DNA from: DASSTJ01 sp035707965
GTDB lineage: Bacteria; Actinomycetota; Actinomycetes; Actinomycetales; Angustibacteraceae
Reading direction: 5' to 3'
Assembly (NCBI GenBank): GCA_035707965.1
Contig: DASSTJ010000176.1
Location: 1 to 52,770, forward strand
Length of the DNA stretch: 52,770 nt
Position numbers and translations under genes: made by a program. This document shows positions 16,840 through 24,838 of the stretch, piece by piece. Below the pieces are notes generated by a model. The model worked only from the letters and a program-made list of their open reading frames with translations. It did no database searches and was not told the DNA's origin. The first letter of the stretch is position 1; every line of letters begins with the position of its first letter.

Positions 16840-17952
16840 TCAGGCCGGGAGCGTGACGCGGATGTCGCAGCCGGACGGCGACTCGGCGACGTGGATGGAG
16901 CCTCCGTGCAGGTCCACCACCCACCGGGCGATCGCGAGGCCGAGGCCGGTGCCGCCGTCCGCCGCCGAGGACCCGCCGCGGTGGAAGCGGTCGAACACCC
17001 GCTCGCGCTCGCCGGGTGCGATGCCAGGCCCCTCGTCGAGGACGTCGAGACGCACCTCGCCGTGCCCGAGACGCGCGGTGGTCGTGACGGTGCCGGACGG
17101 CGGGGAGTGCCGGGCCGCGTTGTCGAGGAGGTTGGCGATCACCTGGTGCAGCCGGTCCGAGTCGGCCACCACGCTGAGGTCGGGCGGCTGGACGTCGACC
17201 ACGTACGTCACGTCGCGGCCGGCGAGCTCGGCCTCCTCCACGCACGACCGGAAGAAGGGCTCGAGCGCGACGACCGTGGTGCGCAGCGGCGCCGCGCCCG
17301 CCTCGACGCGAGACAGGTCGAGCAGCTGCCGCACCAGGTCGCCGAGACGTTCGGTCTGCGCCAGGGCGGCGCGCAGGGTCGCGTCGTCCGGCGTCGTCAC
17401 GCCGTCCACCAGGTTCTCGAGGACGGCGCGGAGGGCGGACACCGGCGTGCGGAGCTCGTGGCTGACGTTGGCCACGAGCTCGCGGCGCTGCCGGTCGACG
17501 TCGCCGAGGTCCTCGGCCATCCGGTTGAAGGCCCGGGCGAGCTCCCCGACCTCGTCACCGCTGGTGGCCCGCACCCGCCGGCTGTAGTCGCCACGTGCCA
17601 TGCCCTGGGCGGCCGCCGTCATCTCTCGCAGGGGGGACGTCATGCCGCGAGCCAGCACCTGCGTCACGCCGAGCGCGACGATGATCGCGAGCGGCAGGGT
17701 GTAGCGGGGACCGAGCTCGTTGTGCAGGCCGGCCCACACGATCAGCGAGCTCACCGTGCACGTGGCACCGACGAGGACGCCCAGCTTGATCTTGATGGAG
17801 CGCAACGGGTCCAGCGGGCGCAGGTCGCGCACCCGCGGGCCACGGCCGTCCGCGCGGGACGTCAGGGGCCGGGGGCGGGTTGCCGGAGGTGACGGCCGCC
17901 GGCCCGACGCCCGTGGAGCGGTCGGTTCCGCGCCGTCGTCGCGACGACTCAC
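16840..17952 (-). CDS. Sensor histidine kinase
   Basis: The 370-residue kinase has a Pro/Arg-rich N-terminus, then two membrane helices separated by a very short external loop (LGVLVGATCTVSSLIVWAGL and YTLPLAIIVALGVTQVLA). A HAMP domain, a HisKA domain (VSHELRTPVSA, phosphorylated His) and an HATPase domain follow (N box NLLDNAARHS, DEGPGI, GTGLGLAI). The short sensor loop suggests it senses within the membrane or through the ABC exporter. The GTG overlaps the response-regulator stop (GTGA), so the pair is coupled. Confidence 0.93.
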   Translation of the reverse strand: MSRRDDGAEPTAPRASGRRPSPPATRPRPLTSRADGRGPRVRDLRPLDPLRSIKIKLGVLVGATCTVSSLIVWAGLHNELGPRYTLPLAIIVALGVTQVLARGMTSPLREMTAAAQGMARGDYSRRVRATSGDEVGELARAFNRMAEDLGDVDRQRRELVANVSHELRTPVSALRAVLENLVDGVTTPDDATLRAALAQTERLGDLVRQLLDLSRVEAGAAPLRTTVVALEPFFRSCVEEAELAGRDVTYVVDVQPPDLSVVADSDRLHQVIANLLDNAARHSPPSGTVTTTARLGHGEVRLDVLDEGPGIAPGERERVFDRFHRGGSSAADGGTGLGLAIARWVVDLHGGSIHVAESPSGCDIRVTLPA

Positions 17953-18722
17953 GCGTCGCCCTCTGTCCCGTCGCCGTCGTTGTCCTCGGGTGCGTCGCCC
18001 TCGGGCTCGGCGGAGTAGCCCACGCCGTGGACGGTGCGGATCAGGCCCGGCCCCAGCTTGCGCCGCAACGCCTTGACGTGGCTGTCGACAGTGCGGGTCC
18101 CGGAGGCGTCGGCCCAGTCCCACACGTCGGCCAGGAGGCGCTCGCGGGTGAGGACCGTGCGGGGCGTGCTGGCCAGCCGGACCAGCAGGTCGAACTCCGT
18201 CGGGGTGAGGTGCACCTCGCTGCCGTCCCGACGGACGCGTCGCTCGGCACGGTCGACGGTGACCGGCCCGAGCGTGAGCTGGCTCGTGTCGTCCGGCGTG
18301 CGCGCCAGGGCTCGCGCCCGGTCGACGCGGCGCACCAGGGCGTTCACCCGGGCCACGAGCTCGCGCATCGAGAACGGCTTGCTCATGTAGTCGTCCGCGC
18401 CCACGCCCAGCCCGACGAGGACGTCGGTCTCGTCGTCCCGGGCGGTGAGCATCAGCACCGGCACCGGCCGGTGGCCCTGGACGCGTCGGCAGACCTCGAG
18501 GCCGTCGAAGCCGGGCAGCATGACGTCGAGGACCATGGCGTCGGGCGGCTGCCGCAGCGCCTGCTCGACGGCGCCCGGCCCGTCGGCGGCGAGGTCAACC
18601 GCGTAGCCCTCGGCCCGGAGGCGGCTGGCCACGGCGTTGGCGATCGTCGGCTCGTCCTCGACGACGAGGACACGGCGCGGTGCAGGGGTGTCGTCCGGCC
18701 GAGGTGCTCCGGTCGTGGTCAT
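17949..18722 (-). CDS. OmpR-family response regulator
   Basis: Residues 17-130 form a receiver with acidic pocket VVEDE, phospho-acceptor Asp66 (VLDVMLPG), Thr in LTAR and Lys115 (MSKPF). Residues about 150-238 form an OmpR/PhoB winged helix (LTPTEFDLLVRLAS, RTVDSHVKALRRKLG, IRTVHGVGY). The tail is acidic. It is the first gene of the kinase and exporter operon and probably activates it. The ATG is set by a -10 box (TAGAGT) seven bases upstream, with no ribosome site. Confidence 0.94.
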   Translation of the reverse strand: MTTTGAPRPDDTPAPRRVLVVEDEPTIANAVASRLRAEGYAVDLAADGPGAVEQALRQPPDAMVLDVMLPGFDGLEVCRRVQGHRPVPVLMLTARDDETDVLVGLGVGADDYMSKPFSMRELVARVNALVRRVDRARALARTPDDTSQLTLGPVTVDRAERRVRRDGSEVHLTPTEFDLLVRLASTPRTVLTRERLLADVWDWADASGTRTVDSHVKALRRKLGPGLIRTVHGVGYSAEPEGDAPEDNDGDGTEGDA

Positions 18723-18735
18723 GGCGGTGACTCTA
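18722..18735 (-). promoter_or_regulatory. -10 box of a leaderless transcript (response regulator operon)
   Basis: Read leftward, TAGAGT (18735-18730) is followed by seven bases and the ATG at 18722. This places the transcript start at or next to the start codon. Confidence 0.6.
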
Positions 18736-18807
18736 CGTCGACGTCGCGGTGGGCGGGCTGACCGCGTGACGCTCGCCCGGCGTGTGCCGTCCCCGGCCTG
18801 CGACGGG

Positions 18808-18813
18808 TAGGTT
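18808..18813 (+). promoter_or_regulatory. Possible -10 box of the M13 peptidase gene
   Basis: TAGGTT at 18808-18813 would give a leader of about 25 bases that carries an AGGAGA ribosome site before the ATG at 18845. Confidence 0.45.
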
Positions 18814-18844
18814 CGGCGCCGACGTCCACCAGCGAGGAGAGCGC

Positions 18845-20821
18845 ATGCCCGCCACCCGATCCGGCATCGAGATCGCCAACCTGGACCGAGAGGTCCGGCC
18901 CCAGGACGACCTCTTCCGCTACGTCAACGGCACCTGGCTGGCGACCGCGGAGATCCCCGCGGACCGCGCGCTGCAGGCGACGTTCAACATGCTCGCCGAC
19001 GAGGCGGAGGCCGGCCTGCGCGAGCTCATCGAGGAGGCCGCCGCGAGCGACGCCGAAGCCGGCACCCCGGCACGCAAGGTCGGCGACCTGTACGCGAGCT
19101 TCTGCGACACGGACCGCGTCGACGCGCTCGGCGTCAGCCCGCTGGCAGCCGACCTGGCGGCGATCGCCGCCGTCCGGGACGTCCGGGGGCTGCTCGAGCT
19201 GAGCGGCCGGCTGCAGCGCGAGGGGACCGGGGGCGCCGTCGGCCTCTTCGTCGACACCGACGCCCGCGACTCGTCCCGGTACCTGCCGTACCTGCAGCAG
19301 TCCGGGCTCGGCCTGCCGGACGAGTCGTACTACCGCGAGGACTCGTTCGCGCCGGTCCGGGAGCAGTACGTCGCCCACGTCGGCCGGATGCTCGTCCTCG
19401 CGGGGGTGGCGAGCGAGGACGACGCCGCCGGCCACGCCGAGCGAGTCATGGCGCTGGAGACGACGCTGGCGGCCGGCCACTGGGACCGGGTGCGGTGCCG
19501 CGACGCCCTCGCCACCTACAACAACATGGACCGGGACAAGCTCTCCGAGCTCTCGCCGGGCGTCGACTGGTCGGCCTGGCTCGCCGGTGCCCAGGCTCCG
19601 GAGAGCACGCTGGACGAGGTCGTCGTCCGGCAGCCGAGCTTCGTGGAGGCGTGGGCCAGGGCGCTGGTCGAGGTGCCGCTCGACGACTGGAAGGTGTGGC
19701 TCTCCTGGCACCTCGTGCACTCCGCCGCGCCGTACCTGTCCAGCGACGTGGTCACCGAGAACTTCGACTTCTACGGACGGACGCTGACCGGCGCCGAGGA
19801 GCAGCGGGACCGCTGGAAGCGCGGGGTCGCCCTGGTGGAGCGGGCCATGGGTGAGGCGGCCGGGCAGCTGTACGTCGAGCGGTACTTCCCGCCGCGGGCC
19901 AAGGAGCGCATGCTGGAGCTCGTCGGCAACCTCATCGCGGCCTACCGGGCGAGCATCACCGAGCTGGACTGGATGACCGACGAGACCAAGCAGCGCGCGC
20001 TGGAGAAGCTCGCGCGTTTCACGCCGAAGATCGGCTACCCCGACTCGTGGCGGGACTACGGATCACTCACCATCGACCGGGACGACCTGCTCGGCAACGT
20101 GCGCGCGGCCGACGCGTTCGAGACCGACCGCGAGCTCGCCAAGCTGGGGAGCCCGGTCGACCGCGACGAGTGGTTCATGACGCCGCAGACCGTCAACGCG
20201 TACTACAACCCGGGGATGAACGAGATCGTCTTCCCCGCCGCCATCCTGCGGCCGCCGTTCTTCGACGCGGACGCGGACGACGCCGCGAACTACGGCGGTA
20301 TCGGCGCCGTCATCGGTCACGAGATCGGGCACGGGTTCGACGACCAGGGGTCGAAGTACGACGGCGACGGCAACCTCGACGACTGGTGGACGGAGGAGGA
20401 CCGCAGCGCCTTCGACGAGCGTACGCAGGCGCTCATCGCGCAGTACTCCGCCTTGGCGCCGAAGGACCTGCCCGATGGGCAGGTCAACGGTGCCCTCACG
20501 GTGGGCGAGAACATCGGCGACCTCGGGGGTGTGGCGATCGCCTACCGCGCGTACGTCATGTCGCTCGGCGGGGACGTCGACGCCGCGCCGGTGCTGGACG
20601 ACATGACGGGAGCGCAGCGGTTCTTCGCCGGCTGGGCCCAGTGCTGGCGCGCGCTGGTGCGAGAGGCCGAGGCGATCCGGCGGCTGTCGGTCGACCCGCA
20701 CTCGCCGCCGGAGCTGCGCGCGAACGTGGTGCGCAACCTCGAGGAGTTCTACGCCGCCTTCGACGTGAACAAGGGTGACGGGCTCTGGCTCGAGCCAGAG
20801 GAGCGCGTCCGCATCTGGTGA
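18845..20821 (+). CDS. M13 family zinc metallopeptidase (neprilysin/PepO-like)
   Basis: This endopeptidase cleaves small peptides. The 658 residues begin with the M13 N-terminal domain (VRPQDDLFRYVNGTW) and end with the catalytic domain: NAYYNPGMNEIVFPAAIL, zinc motif HEIGH (His492, His496, catalytic Glu493), and GENIGDLGG with the third ligand Glu555 and Asp559. No signal peptide or membrane helix is seen, so it is probably cytoplasmic like PepO. The usual final Cys/Trp is reduced to a terminal Trp. The ATG at 18845 has an AGGAGA site; the frame is open upstream to 18782 without support. Confidence 0.95.
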   Translation: MPATRSGIEIANLDREVRPQDDLFRYVNGTWLATAEIPADRALQATFNMLADEAEAGLRELIEEAAASDAEAGTPARKVGDLYASFCDTDRVDALGVSPLAADLAAIAAVRDVRGLLELSGRLQREGTGGAVGLFVDTDARDSSRYLPYLQQSGLGLPDESYYREDSFAPVREQYVAHVGRMLVLAGVASEDDAAGHAERVMALETTLAAGHWDRVRCRDALATYNNMDRDKLSELSPGVDWSAWLAGAQAPESTLDEVVVRQPSFVEAWARALVEVPLDDWKVWLSWHLVHSAAPYLSSDVVTENFDFYGRTLTGAEEQRDRWKRGVALVERAMGEAAGQLYVERYFPPRAKERMLELVGNLIAAYRASITELDWMTDETKQRALEKLARFTPKIGYPDSWRDYGSLTIDRDDLLGNVRAADAFETDRELAKLGSPVDRDEWFMTPQTVNAYYNPGMNEIVFPAAILRPPFFDADADDAANYGGIGAVIGHEIGHGFDDQGSKYDGDGNLDDWWTEEDRSAFDERTQALIAQYSALAPKDLPDGQVNGALTVGENIGDLGGVAIAYRAYVMSLGGDVDAAPVLDDMTGAQRFFAGWAQCWRALVREAEAIRRLSVDPHSPPELRANVVRNLEEFYAAFDVNKGDGLWLEPEERVRIW

Positions 20822-20865
20822 CGGCCGAGACCACCGGGTTGGTGCGTCGACAGAGCCGCGGAGCC

Positions 20866-20878
20866 TACGCTTCGTCGA
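20866..20878 (+). promoter_or_regulatory. -10 box of a leaderless transcript
   Basis: TACGCT at 20866-20871 plus six bases leads to the ATG at 20878. This decides the start of the MmcQ-like gene over the GTG at 20818. Confidence 0.6.
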
Positions 20879-21180
20879 TGACCCCGGAAGAGGTTGGTCG
20901 CTACGCGGAGTCCCTTCCGCAGGTCAAGCGCAAGGGGACCGACGAGCGGCCGGCGTGGTACGTCCACGACCGCCTGGTCGTGCGCGTGCAGAACGCGAAC
21001 ACGCTGGTCATTCGAGTGCCCCTCAGCAGGCGCGAAGCCCTGCTCGAGGCGTACCCGACCACCTTCGGCGTGCCGCCTCGCATGGAAGCGCACCACAAGG
21101 TCGAGGCGTACCTGGACCAGGCCGCACCTGGTGCCGTGCGTCGAGCCATCGACCTTGCCTGGGAGATGCAACAGCGGTGA
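20878..21180 (+). CDS. MmcQ/YjbR family DNA-binding-fold protein
   Basis: The 100-residue protein opens with MTPEEVGRYAESLPQV and contains WYVHDRLVVRV and a C-terminal helical part (VRRAIDLAWEMQQR), in line with the small MmcQ/YjbR (CyaY-like) family. Its function is unknown; a double-stranded DNA-binding role has been proposed for the fold. A GTG at 20818 overlaps the peptidase stop and would add 20 residues without family similarity. The leaderless promoter at 20866 favours 20878. Confidence 0.75.
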   Translation: MTPEEVGRYAESLPQVKRKGTDERPAWYVHDRLVVRVQNANTLVIRVPLSRREALLEAYPTTFGVPPRMEAHHKVEAYLDQAAPGAVRRAIDLAWEMQQR

Positions 21181-21201
21181 CGTCGCTGGTGCCCACACTG
21201 C

Positions 21202-21846
21202 CTACGTGGCCCCGTTCGCGGCCGCGGCCGTCATCGCGACCATCAGCCTGACCGCGGCGGCGTTCGACAGCCCCTGGTCCACGCACAGCGAGCGCCAGGT
21301 ACCGAACGACATGGCGTGCGCCACGGCCGCTTGAACGGTCTTGCGCCGCCGCCTCGGCAGCGCTCGCGTGAGCCTCTCGCGCCATTCGCGTTCGCGCGCC
21401 AGGCCGGCCTCCCTGATCCGAGGAGGCACGGCCGCGGCGTCCCTGTGGACCATGGTGAGCATCGGCTCGCCGGCGCGGAAGTAGCGGTAGATGTCCTCCA
21501 GGCCGCACTGCAGAACGGCGAAGGGGTCGGCGTGGGCTTCCCATGCCTGCGGGTTGGGCAACGTCTGCCGGGAGAGCCACTGGCCCGAGCAGGCGAGAAA
21601 CAGGGACTCCTCGTCCGGGAAGTGGCGGTAGACGGTGGCCCGGGTGACGTCGGCCCGCTCGGCGACCGCGACGATGGTGGTGCGGGCAGGTCCTACCTCG
21701 CCATGAAGCGCCTCGGCCGCGTCCACGATGCGGGTCCGAGTCTGCTGCTCGTCTGCGGCCCGCTTCACCTTTCGGTAGGTCCGCTGTTTCGCAGAACGGT
21801 GTTGTTCAGTCAAACCGTTGACACCAGCTCTCCTCGGGACGGACAC
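21202..21846 (-). CDS. TetR-family transcriptional regulator
   Basis: The 214-residue protein has a TetR N-terminal helix-turn-helix (RIVDAAEALHGEVGPARTTIVAVAERADVTRATVYRHF in parts, about residues 40-76) and a ligand-binding C-terminal half with no recognisable ligand. It is divergent from a cupin gene 44 bases away, which it may repress together with itself. Within that gap, TACA-CCAC-TGTA (21855-21866) is a short dyad. The GTG at 21846 is the best start; the frame is open to 21909 but would overlap the cupin gene. Confidence 0.85.
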   Translation of the reverse strand: MSVPRRAGVNGLTEQHRSAKQRTYRKVKRAADEQQTRTRIVDAAEALHGEVGPARTTIVAVAERADVTRATVYRHFPDEESLFLACSGQWLSRQTLPNPQAWEAHADPFAVLQCGLEDIYRYFRAGEPMLTMVHRDAAAVPPRIREAGLAREREWRERLTRALPRRRRKTVQAAVAHAMSFGTWRSLCVDQGLSNAAAVRLMVAMTAAAANGAT

Positions 21847-21890
21847 TTCCGCAATACACCACTGTACGCCGGACCTGGACGGAGCTGACC

Positions 21891-22409
21891 ATGAGCAGTG
21901 TCGAGGCACCAGAGCTGACCATCCTGCAACCAGGTGAGGGCAAGGAGGCCTCCCTCGGCACGATCGGGGTGGTCTTCAAGCTGTTTGGCGAGCAGACCAA
22001 CGGGCTGGTGTCGATCGTCGAGCACCCGTTCCCGGTCGGGGCCTGCGTGCCGCCGCACCTGCACACCAAGCAGGACGAGTACTCCATCGTGACCGAGGGG
22101 GAGATCGGCTTCCGCTCAGGCGACCGGGAGGTCGTCCTCGGGCCAGGTGGCTACATCACCAAGCCCCGTGGGGAGACCCACGCCATGTGGAACGCCGGCA
22201 GGGTCCCGGCTCGCATGATCGAGGTGATCAGCCCGGCGGGCTTCGAGCACTTCTTCTGGGGCGTTGGGGAGGCAGCGGCCAACGGCCCTCCTGACCCTGA
22301 GGTCATCGCCGCCCTCGCGCGAGAGCACGGTCTCGAGATGGGGAACGCGCCGTGGCTGGACGACGTGATCGCCCGCTACGACCTCACGCCGCCACCCGGT
22401 GCCCACTGA
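21891..22409 (+). CDS. Cupin domain protein
   Basis: The 172-residue protein is a single-domain cupin. Motif 1 is in PPHLHTKQDEYSIVTEGEIG (metal ligands His, His, Glu) and motif 2 in GGYITKPRGETHAMWN (His). This resembles quercetin-dioxygenase-like cupins that hold Fe or Mn and act on small aromatic or polar substrates. Region 110-172 may cap the active site. The ATG has a GGAG site at 21881-21884. The divergent tetR gene suggests substrate-responsive control. The reaction is unknown. Confidence 0.85.
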   Translation: MSSVEAPELTILQPGEGKEASLGTIGVVFKLFGEQTNGLVSIVEHPFPVGACVPPHLHTKQDEYSIVTEGEIGFRSGDREVVLGPGGYITKPRGETHAMWNAGRVPARMIEVISPAGFEHFFWGVGEAAANGPPDPEVIAALAREHGLEMGNAPWLDDVIARYDLTPPPGAH

Positions 22410-22431
22410 GCCGAGCCGATTGGCGAAGCCC

Positions 22432-22476
22432 GACGAGGTGACGATGCGCGCGACACGGTGGCTGGGCCACCTCGTC
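22432..22476. terminator. Hairpin between convergent cupin and reductase genes
   Basis: Arms GACGAGGTG (22432-22440) and CACCTCGTC (22468-22476) are perfect 9-bp complements, and the right arm overlaps the stop of the left-reading gene. An inner GGTGG...CCACC pairing is also possible. It may serve both genes. Confidence 0.5.
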
Positions 22477-23041
22477 ATGTCGCGTGTCGTACCGCATGAC
22501 GCATGTAGACCACCCCGTTACTGAAGCGCCGGTGGTCCAGCAGATTGAGGTCGACTCGGATGCCGCGGGGTAGCGCCGGCTTGCCGCCGCCCACGAGCAC
22601 GGGGCACAGGAGCAGGACGCATTCGTCGACCAGCGCGTGCCGGAATGCCTCAGCAGCAAGGGCCGCGCCGCCGATGCTCAGGTCCGAGGTCGACGTCTCC
22701 TTGAGCCGTCGTACCGCCCCAGGGTCGAGCTGCCGTTCGAGTCGTGTCCGGGCTGTCGACACGGATCCGAGCGTCGAGGAGTAGACGATCTTGTCGGCGT
22801 CGCGCCAGATCCCCGCGTACTCGCGGACGACGGCAGGTTCGTTCGCCAGCCAGTCGTCCTCCTCCCACACGCGCATCGTCTCGTACATCCGGCGTCCGTA
22901 GAGCGACGTGCCGATGCGCCGCTCGTGCTCGTTCCAGAACGCGTGGACCTCCTCGTCCGGCACCGACCAGCCGAAGGAGCCGGCATCGTCCTCGAGATAG
23001 CCGTCGAGCGAGGTGTTCGCGGCGTAGATCAGCTTGCCCAT
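22475..23041 (-). CDS. Dihydrofolate reductase family protein (RibD C-terminal-like)
   Basis: The 188-residue protein has the RibD-C/DHFR-like fold: MGKLIYAANTSLDGYLED, TSLYGRRMYETM, DKIVYSSTL, LSIGGAALAAEAFRHALVDE and VLVGGGKPALP. Such stand-alone proteins are NADPH-dependent reductases, mostly of unknown substrate, and are not the folate-pathway enzyme. The ATG at 23041 has a perfect GGAGG site 7 bases upstream. Other in-frame starts further up (23080, 23170) lack this. Confidence 0.87.
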   Translation of the reverse strand: MGKLIYAANTSLDGYLEDDAGSFGWSVPDEEVHAFWNEHERRIGTSLYGRRMYETMRVWEEDDWLANEPAVVREYAGIWRDADKIVYSSTLGSVSTARTRLERQLDPGAVRRLKETSTSDLSIGGAALAAEAFRHALVDECVLLLCPVLVGGGKPALPRGIRVDLNLLDHRRFSNGVVYMRHAVRHAT

Positions 23042-23189
23042 GGGTGCCTCCGGCCGGGTCAGACGAGATGAGTCCGACATCGTGGCAGGTTGGAGCGGCG
23101 CAGGGATCGTCGTGGGAGGCCAGAGGGGCACCCAGCGCGACCCGGCTGACGGACCTCGGCACACGCCCACCGCCTGCCCGTGGCCCTTC

Positions 23190-23202
23190 TACGCTGGGGC
23201 CA
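23190..23202 (+). promoter_or_regulatory. -10 box of a leaderless transcript (guaB1)
   Basis: TACGCT at 23190-23195 is followed by six bases and the ATG at 23202. Confidence 0.6.
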
Positions 23203-24653
23203 TGCGCTTCCTCGACGGCCAGCGACCGGCCACGGACCTGACGTACAGCGACGTGTTCCTCGTCCCGAACCCGACGGACGTCGCGTCACGGCTCGACGTC
23301 GACCTCACACCGGCTGACGGTACGGGCACGACGATCCCGGTGACCGTCGCCAACATGACGGCCGTCTCGGGACGTCGCATGGCCGAGACGGTCGCGCGCA
23401 GGGGCGGCCTGGCCGTTATCCCCCAGGACGTGCCGCTCGCGGTCGTGGCTGACGTCATCGCGTGGGTCAAGAGCCGGCACCTGGTGCTCGAGACCGCCGT
23501 GCACGTCGCCCCGGACGACACGGTGCTCGACGCCCTGCACCTGATCACCAAGCGCTCGCACGGCGCTGTCGTGGTGGTCGACGAGGGCCGTCGTCCCGTG
23601 GGATTCGTGACGGAGGCGGACTGCGCAGGTGTCGACCGTTACACGCTGGTGAGCGAGGTGATGAGCCGGGACCTTCTCCTGCTGGACGCCGACGAGATCG
23701 AGGCCGATGGGGGCCTGCGCCGTGGGTTCACCAGGCTGCACGAGGCGCACCGCAAGGTCGCCCCCGTCGTCCGGGCCGGCCAGCTGGCCGGTGTGCTCAC
23801 GCGCCGGGGTGCGCTGCGCTCCACCATCTACACGCCCGCGACGGACGGCGAGGGCCGGTTGCGCGTGGCCGCAGCCGTCGGCATCAACGGCGACGTGGCA
23901 GCGAAGGCGAAGAGCCTGCTCGACTCGGGTGCCGACGTGCTGGTGGTCGACACCGCTCACGGCCACCAGGACCGCATGATCCAAGCGCTGCAGGCGGTTC
24001 GCGCACTCGACCCGCAGGTCCCGGTGGTGGCGGGCAACGTGGTCACCAGCGACGGCGTGCGCGACCTGGTCGACGCGGGCGCCGACATCGTCAAGGTCGG
24101 CGTCGGTCCCGGTGCGATGTGCACCACCCGCATGATGACCGGCGTCGGCCGGCCGCAGTTCTCCGCCGTCCTGGAGTGCGCGGCGGCCGCGGCCGAGCTC
24201 GGCAAGCACGTGTGGGCGGACGGCGGTGTGCGCCACCCGCGCGACGTGGCGCTCGCGCTCGCCGCCGGCGCCAGCCAGGTGATGGTCGGCTCGTGGTTCG
24301 CCGGCACCTACGAGAGCCCCGGCGACCTGATGCTGGACGCGGACGGCCGGGCGTACAAGGAGAGCTTCGGCATGGCCTCCGCGCGGGCCGTCGCCGCGCG
24401 CACCCGCGAGGACGATGCCTTCGACCGGGCCCGTAAGGGCCTGTTCGAGGAGGGCATCTCCAGCTCGCGGATGTTGATCGACCCGATGCGTCCCGGTGTG
24501 GAGGACCTGCTCGACCAGATCACGTCGGGCGTCCGCAGCGCCTGCACCTACGTCGGTGCCCGCACGCTGACTGAGATGCACGAGCGGGCCGTCGTCGGCC
24601 TGCAGTCGAGCGCGGGGTACGAGGAGGGCCGGCCGCTGCCGACCGGCTGGTAG
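23202..24653 (+). CDS. guaB1: GuaB1 family IMPDH/GMP-reductase protein with CBS pair
   Basis: The 483-residue protein has the IMPDH TIM barrel interrupted by two CBS domains (about residues 90-215). The active-site loop is GPGAMCTTRMMTGVG with catalytic Cys307. The N-terminus DLTYSDVFLVPN and the GASQVMVGSWFAGTYESPGD segment are typical of the GuaB1 branch. The mycobacterial GuaB1 has been shown to be a GMP reductase, so salvage of GMP to IMP with CBS-based nucleotide control is the likely role rather than IMP dehydrogenase. The start is fixed by a leaderless promoter. Confidence 0.9.
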   Translation: MRFLDGQRPATDLTYSDVFLVPNPTDVASRLDVDLTPADGTGTTIPVTVANMTAVSGRRMAETVARRGGLAVIPQDVPLAVVADVIAWVKSRHLVLETAVHVAPDDTVLDALHLITKRSHGAVVVVDEGRRPVGFVTEADCAGVDRYTLVSEVMSRDLLLLDADEIEADGGLRRGFTRLHEAHRKVAPVVRAGQLAGVLTRRGALRSTIYTPATDGEGRLRVAAAVGINGDVAAKAKSLLDSGADVLVVDTAHGHQDRMIQALQAVRALDPQVPVVAGNVVTSDGVRDLVDAGADIVKVGVGPGAMCTTRMMTGVGRPQFSAVLECAAAAAELGKHVWADGGVRHPRDVALALAAGASQVMVGSWFAGTYESPGDLMLDADGRAYKESFGMASARAVAARTREDDAFDRARKGLFEEGISSSRMLIDPMRPGVEDLLDQITSGVRSACTYVGARTLTEMHERAVVGLQSSAGYEEGRPLPTGW

Positions 24654-24692
24654 GACGCTGCCCACCGCGCCGAGGCCGACGCGCTGCGTAGG

Positions 24693-24838
24693 ATGATCCG
24701 CACATGGACGAGCTCCCGCCGCCCGAGACGCCCGGCCGACGTCGGCGTGCCGGTCGCTCGCGCCCGCACCGGCGCGGGCGCCGACGACCGGAGGGCCCTC
24801 ACCATCGACGACTGGATGACCGAGTGAGTCGTCCCTGA
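24693..24838 (+). other. Two overlapping 44-codon frames before the CNNM gene
   Basis: ATG 24693-TGA 24827 and ATG 24704-TGA 24838 both encode 44 residues. GC at third positions is high in the second frame for the first half and in the first frame for the second half (ending TIDDWMTE). This could be one small gene with a frameshift, or no gene. The second stop shares a base with the next ATG. TAGGAT at 24689-24694 is a possible -10. Confidence 0.35.
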
